Part shown: piece after piece, positions 1 to 5,676 of the stretch
How the letters are laid out: the number at the start of each line of letters is the position of its first letter
Numbering within the stretch: position 1 is the first letter of the stretch
DNA from: Gammaproteobacteria bacterium
GTDB taxonomy: Bacteria > Pseudomonadota > Gammaproteobacteria > CAISUE01
Assembly (NCBI GenBank): GCA_947378515.1
Contig: CANCKG010000004.1
Span: 1-12,403 of the forward strand
DNA: 12,403 bases
Direction of reading: 5' to 3'
The notes under the pieces: generated by a model
Told to the model about the DNA's origin: nothing
What the model saw: the letters and a program-made list of their open reading frames with translations, nothing else
Database searches by the model: none
Program-made: the position numbers and the translations under genes

Positions 1-250
<250 letters not shown>

Positions 251-391
251 TCTATATCACTTAAGTCGTTTGTTGATAACGTATTATTGTGACCAGATCG
301 TTTGAAATTGTTGACGACGCACCCGAATTTATGATTTTTTCTATCAATTTGCTCTATGTGAATGCTGTTTATTCTCATAGTAATACCAGTT

Positions 392-511
392 TGCCTGGTG
401 ACATTAGCGAGTGGGAACCACCTGATCCCATCCCGAACTCAAACGTGAAAACACTCAGCGCCGATGATAGTGTGGCGGTATCGCCATGTCAAAGTAGGTC
501 ATCGCCAGGCA
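392..511 (+). rRNA. rrf: 5S rRNA
   Basis: This is a 120-nt sequence starting TGCCTGGTGAC and ending GCCAGGCA. The two ends pair to form helix I. The conserved internal segments CCCGAACTCA and GCGCCGATGATAGTGTGG are present. It follows the 23S gene after a spacer of about 140 bases (251-391) in which I see no tRNA or other gene. The ends are set by pairing of the terminal helix. Confidence 0.97.
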
Positions 512-520
512 TTTATACCC

Positions 521-536
521 GGACTCTAACGAGTCC
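521..536 (+). other. small hairpin after 5S rRNA
   Basis: A perfect 6-bp stem, GGACTC and GAGTCC, closes a TAAC loop ten bases after the 5S gene and just before the main terminator. It may belong to the processing region of the rrn transcript or form the first part of a two-hairpin terminator. No T-run follows it directly, so it is probably not a terminator by itself. Confidence 0.5.
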
Positions 537-538
537 TT

Positions 539-579
539 AAAAACCCCCCCTTGAATTTCGATTCCTGGGGGTTTTTTTT
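539..579 (+). terminator. rrn operon rho-independent terminator
   Basis: An A5-C5 arm (539-548) pairs with a G5-T5 arm (567-576). An inner stem GAAT/ATTC (553-556 and 561-564) closes a TTCG tetraloop, and the structure runs on into an uninterrupted run of eight T (572-579). A strong GC stem followed by a T tract just after 5S rRNA is what is expected at the end of an rrn operon. The A-run on the 5' arm could also let it work in the other direction. Confidence 0.9.
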
Positions 580-601
580 GTGCGGAATTTAACCATAATT
601 A

Positions 602-630
602 TTGGTTTTTTTATTAGAACATGCTAGAGT
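602..630 (+). promoter_or_regulatory. candidate promoter of the toxin-antitoxin module
   Basis: TTGGTT (602-607) and TAGAGT (625-630) are separated by 17 bases, with an extended -10 TG at 622-623. The predicted start is near 637. Two TTAA half-sites follow at 640-643 and 650-653, in the position where an antitoxin could bind to repress its own operon. The boxes are imperfect and the call rests only on spacing and position after the rrn terminator. Confidence 0.4.
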
Positions 631-665
631 TGAACCAACTTAACTTAGTTTAATTGAGGGTTGTT

Positions 666-908
666 ATGCATACGGTTAATATACATCAAGCAAAAACCCA
701 TTTGTCACGCTTGATTGATCAAGCGGTTAAAGGCGATGCGTTTATTATTGCCAAAGCAGGCAAACCTTTGGTAAAGGTAACTCGATTAGATGTGGCTGAT
801 AAAAAAACACGACGTTTAGGCTTTATGATGGGTCAAGTGCAAGTCCCAGAGGATTTCGACCAGATGGGCCACGAAGAGATTGAAAGCCTTTTTGGCGGTG
901 AGCAATGA
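666..908 (+). CDS. type II antitoxin, Phd/YefM (VapB-like) family
   Basis: This 80-residue protein begins HTVNIHQAKTHLSRLIDQAV and continues with AGKPLVKVTRL, the usual N-terminal DNA-binding fold of Phd/YefM-type antitoxins. The C-terminal part (DQMGHEEIESLFGGEQ) is acidic and is expected to wrap round the toxin. Its role is to neutralise the neighbouring PIN nuclease and, together with it, repress the operon. The start is the ATG at 666, preceded by GAGGG (656-660) at five bases; a TTG at 654 in the same frame is less likely. Its stop overlaps the toxin start (ATGA at 905-908), so the two are translationally coupled. The family assignment is firm. The target of the paired toxin cannot be read from the sequence. 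Confidence 0.9.
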   Translation: MHTVNIHQAKTHLSRLIDQAVKGDAFIIAKAGKPLVKVTRLDVADKKTRRLGFMMGQVQVPEDFDQMGHEEIESLFGGEQ

Positions 909-1291
909 AATTACTGTTGGATACGCACTTGTTATTATGGGCCGCCGGTGTCCCCAATCAATTGTCTAGTGAAGCACGTGAATTAATAGAATGTACCGAT
1001 AATGAGTTGTTTTTTAGCGCGGTAAGTTTGTGGGAAATTGCAATTAAACGTGGGCTTAATCGTGCTGATTTTTCGGTTGATGCCAGAGTATTGCGGCGTG
1101 AATTGCTCGATAACGATTACCAAGAATTAGTGATTACTAGCAAACATGTGGTATCTATTGACAGTTTGCCGCCTTATCATAAAGATCCATTTGATCGTTT
1201 GTTAGTGGCTCAAGTGACGGTTGAAGGAATGTTGCTGCTCACGGCGGATCGTTTGCTTGGCAAATATCCCGGCCCCATACGTTGTATATAA
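905..1291 (+). CDS. vapC: type II toxin, PIN-domain ribonuclease (VapC family)
   Basis: This is a 128-residue single PIN domain, the normal length for a VapC-like toxin. The metal-binding acidic residues are in place: D6 (LLLDTH), E44 (SLWEIAIK), D94 and D97 (HKDPFDRLL) and D115 (LLTADRLL). Such proteins are Mg-dependent ribonucleases that block translation when freed from their antitoxin; known VapC toxins cut tRNA or rRNA. The LLLDTHLLLW start and HKDPFDR motif are typical of the subgroup paired with Phd-type antitoxins. All catalytic residues look intact and there is no frameshift, so the module should be active. It starts inside the antitoxin stop codon and lies immediately downstream of the rrn operon. 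Confidence 0.92.
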   Translation: MKLLLDTHLLLWAAGVPNQLSSEARELIECTDNELFFSAVSLWEIAIKRGLNRADFSVDARVLRRELLDNDYQELVITSKHVVSIDSLPPYHKDPFDRLLVAQVTVEGMLLLTADRLLGKYPGPIRCI

Positions 1292-1400
1292 GTCTTGTTT
1301 GAAAGTCCATTATATTATTCCTTTAAAACCTTATATTCACTCAATTTTGTATTAAGCTTAAGTCTTGTTAATTGCTTATTCTGAATTTTGTGAGACTCTT

Positions 1401-2978
1401 ATGGCTGGCGTACTAATAGAAATAAACACTGATGACTATGATGACGATCATTTAATCGTAATCGATGCGCCGTTAAAAGAAAATACCCAGATAATTACGA
1501 TAGATTTCGTCGTCCAACCTCCCAGCCTGGGTCAATTTAATTCCACGCTGTTGCAGCAACACATTCAGTTTAAACAAGAAGTCAGTGCTGAAGTTAAACT
1601 ACAACAGCAAGTGCTGGAAATGAGCGTAGTAGATCACGATGTAATACTTATTGATAAACAGCCGCCAAGCGTTCAATTGACGATACCTATTGAGCAAATT
1701 GATAATGTTGCTGAGATGTTAGCTAATCCCACGCTTATTAAAGCTGACAGTTTAAAAGCAAACTTTGCAATTAGCGGCTTAGAAACACCACCAGAAAAAA
1801 TTATTGAAGCTTACCGTACGTTAATTACTGTGTTGAATGCATTTAATTCGTCTGATCAAATTAAATTTCGCCAGCAACAAACAGATAAATTTACCGCTTT
1901 GCAGGCAGCTTTACGACACGCAAAAACTACGAATAACTTAGTGTTGTATGCTCAAGCATATCAGAACCTGAAACTTTATATTGAAAGTGCTGATTATATT
2001 ACATTGAATGCTTCGATGGAATGTATGACGCAGTGCCAAGAAATCTATATGTCAGTAATGACACGAGGCCCAAAATTTCATCGAGAAAATTCAAGGAATG
2101 CGCTTGATAAAGTAGCAGCTGATGTACTTGAAAGACAAAATACCGCTATGAGAAAAGGGTTGTCTGGTGACGATGAGAAAACAAGCGAAGAAAAAAAACG
2201 TTTAGAAGACTTAAAAAAAGTAGAGGAGCGTTACAGCCAAGCATATGTGTTAATAATAAAAGCGATGCAAGTGGGAGATTTTATACTAGATGAAAAAAAT
2301 AGCAATTGCTTACTAGATTTCAGTTTAAAAATTTCTAGGGCAGTAACGAAAAAGTATTATGAATCTAAAAAATTTAAACCTGATAACATTGAAGCAGTAA
2401 TGAATGCTCGAGTTTTGCTGGATGATATTGAACGCTGCTCTAAAGATGCAAGCGACTATATCAAAGATAGACTGGTCGTTCCTATAAAATATTTGAATGA
2501 CTTAAAAGCTTCAAAGCAAGAAGAATTAATTATTTTTCAGAAACAACAACTTGAAATTGCTAAAGTGCGTGTTATCGCCTATCGAAAAAATAATCATGCG
2601 GCTCAAGTGACTGAGTTTGAACAAGTTCAAATAAATTTTGAAACTATTGTCACTGACGATTTGTTATCTGCAGATCTACTCATGGATAAGTTGAAAAAAT
2701 TACATATAATTAAAATAAACTTGCAAACTTCCATAGAAAATACTAAGCAAGCGGCTGAACTAAGTGCCAGCACTGACTCAAGTCAGGCGCCTGAAGAAAG
2801 GACGCGGTTACAGCGGTGGACGCAGCACGCCAAAGCTAATCCTGTTAAATCAGCACTGTTAGCTGTTTCAGCGTGCGTGCTATTTAAACTGTTGTTAGTG
2901 GCGGCCGGGGTGGTTGGTGTAATGGAAGCACTCAAACCCGCAGGCAATGCCGAGAGCAGCCCCAGTCCACGGCTTTAG
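1401..2978 (+). CDS. uncharacterised protein with helical body and C-terminal membrane segment
   Basis: I do not recognise a family for this 525-residue protein. The N-terminal part (about 1-115) looks beta-rich with alternating hydrophobic residues. The remainder is mostly helical and charged, with a likely coiled coil around residues 254-285 (EEKKRLEDLKKVEERY). Near the C-terminus is one hydrophobic segment, about 484-508 (LLAVSACVLFKLLLVAAGVV), followed by a short tail. No signal peptide is visible, so it would be cytoplasmic and anchored by its tail, or exported without cleavage. The ATG at 1401 is preferred over a TTG at 1365. The gene is much more AT-rich than the housekeeping genes here: 15 G/C in 2281-2340 against 36 in the mutL stretch 6061-6120. 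Its stop overlaps the next gene's GTG. An effector or lineage-specific membrane protein are both possible. Confidence 0.7.
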   Translation: MAGVLIEINTDDYDDDHLIVIDAPLKENTQIITIDFVVQPPSLGQFNSTLLQQHIQFKQEVSAEVKLQQQVLEMSVVDHDVILIDKQPPSVQLTIPIEQIDNVAEMLANPTLIKADSLKANFAISGLETPPEKIIEAYRTLITVLNAFNSSDQIKFRQQQTDKFTALQAALRHAKTTNNLVLYAQAYQNLKLYIESADYITLNASMECMTQCQEIYMSVMTRGPKFHRENSRNALDKVAADVLERQNTAMRKGLSGDDEKTSEEKKRLEDLKKVEERYSQAYVLIIKAMQVGDFILDEKNSNCLLDFSLKISRAVTKKYYESKKFKPDNIEAVMNARVLLDDIERCSKDASDYIKDRLVVPIKYLNDLKASKQEELIIFQKQQLEIAKVRVIAYRKNNHAAQVTEFEQVQINFETIVTDDLLSADLLMDKLKKLHIIKINLQTSIENTKQAAELSASTDSSQAPEERTRLQRWTQHAKANPVKSALLAVSACVLFKLLLVAAGVVGVMEALKPAGNAESSPSPRL

Positions 2979-4012
2979 TGCTTGTGCAGAAGATATCGTC
3001 ATGGCAGTGGTTTATATTTTATCAACAATTGCAGCGCTTACTCGTGGCGGGTTTAAGTTTAGTAGCGGCGTTGGAATTATTGGCGAGTCAAGCCCTCGAT
3101 CGGCACCAGCGAGAGCTGAGTGGGTTTTTAGCACATAGTGTGTTGCGTGGTTTGTCGTTAACCGAAGCGGCGCGTTTAAGTCAAACTTTTCATTTTTTAG
3201 ATTTGCAATTATTGCACGTGGGTGAAGTAAGTGGCCAGTTAACGATGATATTTCAAGTATTAGCAACTTATCACGAGCGGCATTATCAATTTAGCTTGCA
3301 GCTTAAAAAAGCCTACAGTTACCCCTTGTTTATTTTCCTGTTAAGCGTAATCGTATTGATGGTGATGTTGACGGTGTTAGTGCCGCAATTTGCGCAATTA
3401 TTTAATAGTGTCGGCGTACCTTTACCATTATTAACTCGCGTGGTTATGCGTTTGGCACATTTTGTAGTGCTAGGATTAAGTGTGGGGGCTTTTGGTGTAG
3501 CTATGTGTTTAATCGTATTAAAAATACTATCGCGACGTCGAGCAGATTTACTAGAACTTGGCATCCAATATTTGCCGGTGATGAGTACAATTTGGCAGCT
3601 CACTGTGTGGCAGAGGTTTTGTCAAAGTTTAGGCTTGATGTTGCAAGCGGGACTGCCATTATTACAAGCATTGCCTCTGGTTGGTGCTGCCAGTGGTAGT
3701 GTGTTATGTGATTCGGCACTGTTTATGATTGCTAAAGAATTGCAGCAAGGGGTCAGTTTACAACAGGCATTTGAGCGGCAAATTTTTTTTCCGCGCATTG
3801 TTGTGATGTTAATCGGCATTGGTGAAAACACGGGTCATTTAGACGACGTCTTGCTGCAGCAAGCGCGCAGCTTTGAGCAAGAATTAACGCAAACTTTAGC
3901 TGCGTTGAATCAATGGCTAGAGCCATTATTGTTAATAGGTGTTGGCGTTATTGTCGGGCTGATCGTTATCGCTATGTACTTGCCCATTTTTGAAATGGCA
4001 AAGGTGTTTTGA
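2978..4012 (+). CDS. type II secretion system F family protein (GspF/PilC-like)
   Basis: This 344-residue polytopic inner-membrane protein has two tandem GspF domains (about 10-135 and 210-335). Each carries the family signature: GEVSGQL at 82-88 and GENTGHLDD at 282-290. AGLSLVAALELL (24-35) and MLQAGLPLLQAL (221-232) are the matching helices. Membrane segments are at about 116-137, 163-184 and 315-337. In type IV pili or type II secretion such a protein is the platform that couples the assembly ATPase to the pseudopilus. It is shorter than the usual roughly 400 residues because it begins directly at the first F domain. The start is the GTG in TAGTG, overlapping the previous stop; the frame is closed by TAA at 2885-2887 and has no earlier start, so translational coupling is likely. 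No ATPase (PilB/GspE), prepilin peptidase or pilin gene is adjacent, so the system it serves is unknown. Confidence 0.9.
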   Translation: MLVQKISSWQWFIFYQQLQRLLVAGLSLVAALELLASQALDRHQRELSGFLAHSVLRGLSLTEAARLSQTFHFLDLQLLHVGEVSGQLTMIFQVLATYHERHYQFSLQLKKAYSYPLFIFLLSVIVLMVMLTVLVPQFAQLFNSVGVPLPLLTRVVMRLAHFVVLGLSVGAFGVAMCLIVLKILSRRRADLLELGIQYLPVMSTIWQLTVWQRFCQSLGLMLQAGLPLLQALPLVGAASGSVLCDSALFMIAKELQQGVSLQQAFERQIFFPRIVVMLIGIGENTGHLDDVLLQQARSFEQELTQTLAALNQWLEPLLLIGVGVIVGLIVIAMYLPIFEMAKVF

Positions 4013-4030
4013 AACAGGATTAACTGGATT

Positions 4031-4208
4031 GTAGGGGTGACCCTTATGTCCGGTGTAGGGGCAGTTCCCTCGGCTTACTCGATACATCCTGCCCGTGAGG
4101 TACCTTCCATCAACGGTGCACAAATGTCGATGGAAGGGTACCACAAATACTATTGCGGATACGTCTATGCCCGTGACTTGCGAGGGCGGGGCAAGCCACC
4201 GCCCCTAC
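4031..4208 (+). repeat. noncoding repeat element with terminal and internal inverted repeats
   Basis: The gap between two convergent genes is filled by a structured GC-rich element. Its ends are inverted repeats: GTAGGGGTG at 4031-4039 and CGCCCCTAC at 4200-4208, matching at eight of nine. A further GTAGGGG lies at 4055-4061. A central hairpin pairs 4099-4111 (GGTACCTTCCATC) with 4129-4142 (GATGGAAGGGTACC), with one bulged base. TGCCCGTGA occurs twice in direct orientation (4090-4098 and 4168-4176). GGGCGG (4184-4189) pairs with CCGCCC (4199-4204). It is preceded by CAGGATTAACTGGATT. I see no credible coding in it. It resembles dispersed, palindromic intergenic repeats of non-autonomous type, but no second copy is present here to prove mobility. 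Its hairpins may also end transcription from both flanking genes. Confidence 0.65.
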
Positions 4209-4214
4209 GGGTGA

Positions 4215-5558
4215 TTAATCAAATTGCTGCTTAAAACTTTCAATTTCTTGGAGCTGTAATTGTAAAGCCAGTTGATAATCGCCCTCTGGCGCAGCTGGAA
4301 TTGTATTAGAAGAGGATAAGGCATTAATTATAGGAGCTGTAGGTGGAGTGGCTTTTGCTATTTCTGCTTGAAGATAAGTCTTCCATGCGTCAATAGCGTC
4401 TGGTCTTGTATCAGATAGTGATGAACTCAGTGGCAGTTGGGCATGGATTATAGGGCTGTTAGCTAACAATTTAGTTATTGTTTTTAGATAGTCCGATGAG
4501 TAGTGAGTTGATGAGCGGGTGCTGGTGCTTGGTTTTTTCAATGCGTCTGAAAGTTGTTCAGTTGCTCTGATAGTCGCTGTCACAGTCAATAACTCAAAAA
4601 TCCCATCTCTTAATTGTTCAGACGACTTGAGGCCATCAGCTGTAGTAGGATTTAATTGTTCTTTGATATTGCCAAGATACTGATGATTTTCAAATAGCGG
4701 ATCTTGCAATAAATTCGTCACCGCGCGATAACCACAACTCCAACCATCAGTTTGAGTGGCGACAGAGATGAGCATATTAAATGTTAGTTGAGTGTTGGGT
4801 AAAGCCGTCGTGAAAACCGCTGCAAATTCTGCTTGCTTGTTAGTGTCAATCCCTAAACTATCGTTTACGCTAATAGTGAGATTATTTGCAGCGTTGACCG
4901 TGATAAGGGCGTTGACCCAATGATTACCATGGGTATTTAATAACAGAGGGATTTTATAAGGGGCATCACCATCAGCATGATCTTTTTGAGCTTGAGTAAC
5001 AACTTCTTTAATGGTCGCAGAATTAAAGATGGAAATTTTTATTGGATTTTGCTTGGCAGGAGCTCCAGGCATATATAAGTCTATTTTTGTTAAAATATCT
5101 TTTAAATCTTTTTCAGTTAACCATTCTTGTGGCGAGATAGCCTGCCCGCTTTTACTTTTTTCTTGTAAGCTTGGAGCGCTGGCATGAAGCTCGGCTGGCG
5201 ATTCGCTGCAACTAAGAACTGGCTCAGGTAAGTGATTTGCTTCCCTTGCTGCTCGGCAAGCGGCAAGTAAGCCTGTTTCGCTATCCGTATCTAGGCTACC
5301 ACATAAGTTAGCACCGGCTTCTTCTACAATTGCCTTACAAAAAATAGTTAATACAGTTGTTTCAATAGCTTCAATAGTCATTTTTTTGCTGGCAAGTGCA
5401 ACGGAAATAAACTCTTGCTGTAACTCATGAAGAGCGTTTAAGAATTCATCTGAAGTTTTAACGGCATCAAAAAAGTTTTGACTATAGTTTCGGTGAGCAA
5501 TTGCCGCTGCACACAAGCCTTCGAGGTCAATCTCATCCTTTATAATAATACCTGCCAT
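4215..5558 (-). CDS. putative Ulp1-like (C48 / CE clan) cysteine protease, candidate secreted effector
   Basis: This 447-residue protein has a catalytic core at about 200-290 with a complete CE-clan constellation: H213 (GNHWVNALI), D233 (SVNDSLG), Q269 and C275 (QTDGWSCGY). The Gln-to-Cys distance of six residues equals that of yeast Ulp1, and Trp follows the His as in that family. Members remove ubiquitin, SUMO or NEDD8 from proteins; some bacterial relatives are acetyltransferases. Bacteria lack these modifiers, so such proteins usually act in a eukaryotic host after secretion. The N-terminal 130 residues are helical and unrecognised. The C-terminal tail contains DYQLALQLQLQE (427-438), which resembles a ubiquitin-interacting helix. 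No signal peptide is seen, which fits type IV secretion. The start is the ATG at 5558, with AAAGGTG five bases upstream, rather than the farther upstream in-frame codon at 5603. A PmrA-like box lies upstream. The fold class is well supported; substrate and export are inference. Confidence 0.82.
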   Translation of the reverse strand: MAGIIIKDEIDLEGLCAAAIAHRNYSQNFFDAVKTSDEFLNALHELQQEFISVALASKKMTIEAIETTVLTIFCKAIVEEAGANLCGSLDTDSETGLLAACRAAREANHLPEPVLSCSESPAELHASAPSLQEKSKSGQAISPQEWLTEKDLKDILTKIDLYMPGAPAKQNPIKISIFNSATIKEVVTQAQKDHADGDAPYKIPLLLNTHGNHWVNALITVNAANNLTISVNDSLGIDTNKQAEFAAVFTTALPNTQLTFNMLISVATQTDGWSCGYRAVTNLLQDPLFENHQYLGNIKEQLNPTTADGLKSSEQLRDGIFELLTVTATIRATEQLSDALKKPSTSTRSSTHYSSDYLKTITKLLANSPIIHAQLPLSSSLSDTRPDAIDAWKTYLQAEIAKATPPTAPIINALSSSNTIPAAPEGDYQLALQLQLQEIESFKQQFD

Positions 5559-5593
5559 AAATTCACCTTTATATTTGTTTCTGCTGTAGCCCG

Positions 5594-5626
5594 ATGATAG
5601 CAAAAAAACCTTAACTAAAGCTTAAA
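5594..5626 (-). promoter_or_regulatory. PmrA-like box and -10 of the C48 protease gene
   Basis: Read on the minus strand, TTTAAG (5626-5621), five bases, then GTTAAG (5615-5610) match the PmrA consensus YTTAAG-N5-YTTAAG except for one base. TATCAT (5599-5594, five of six to TATAAT) follows after exactly 10 bases. The predicted start is near 5587, and the ribosome site AAAGGTG is at 5570-5564. The half-sites also read as CTTAAC-N5-CTTAAA on the plus strand, so an effect on mutL cannot be excluded. The same arrangement with the same 10-base gap is found before the gene at 9917. Confidence 0.65.
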
Positions 5627-5627
5627 C

Positions 5628-5657
5628 TTGCCAATTATGCTAGGCTTTGTCCATATT
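5628..5657 (+). promoter_or_regulatory. weak candidate promoter of mutL
   Basis: TTGCCA (5628-5633) and CATATT (5652-5657) are 18 bases apart and would give a start about 13 bases before the mutL ATG at 5677. An alternative -10, TATGCT (5636-5641), would place a start further upstream. The boxes are imperfect and no good Shine-Dalgarno sequence is visible before mutL. The call is based on the divergent gene arrangement and spacing only. Confidence 0.3.
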
Positions 5658-5676
5658 TTTATGAGTTAGTCACGCC

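Noticed and set aside
251-391. Possible tRNA in the 23S-5S spacer
   Set aside because: No cloverleaf, no T-loop GTTCRA sequence and no acceptor pairing were found.
289-540. Open frame of 83 codons across the 5S region
   Set aside because: It runs through the 23S-5S spacer and the whole 5S rRNA gene, so it is a chance frame in noncoding RNA sequence.
640-653. TTAA pair before the antitoxin gene as a PmrA box
   Set aside because: The period is 10 bases and the pair lies downstream of the likely promoter. An operator for the antitoxin is the simpler reading.
1351-1372. TTAA repeats (ATTAAGCTTAAG and GTTAAT) upstream of the 1401 gene, resembling a PmrA box
   Set aside because: The half-sites are spaced 6 and 10 bases apart instead of 11, and no -10 lies 10 bases after them. 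The gene may still belong to the regulon, but this sequence does not show it.
4037-4234. Open frames on both strands in the intergenic repeat
   Set aside because: They follow the palindromic structure of the repeat and have no ribosome site or recognisable protein features.
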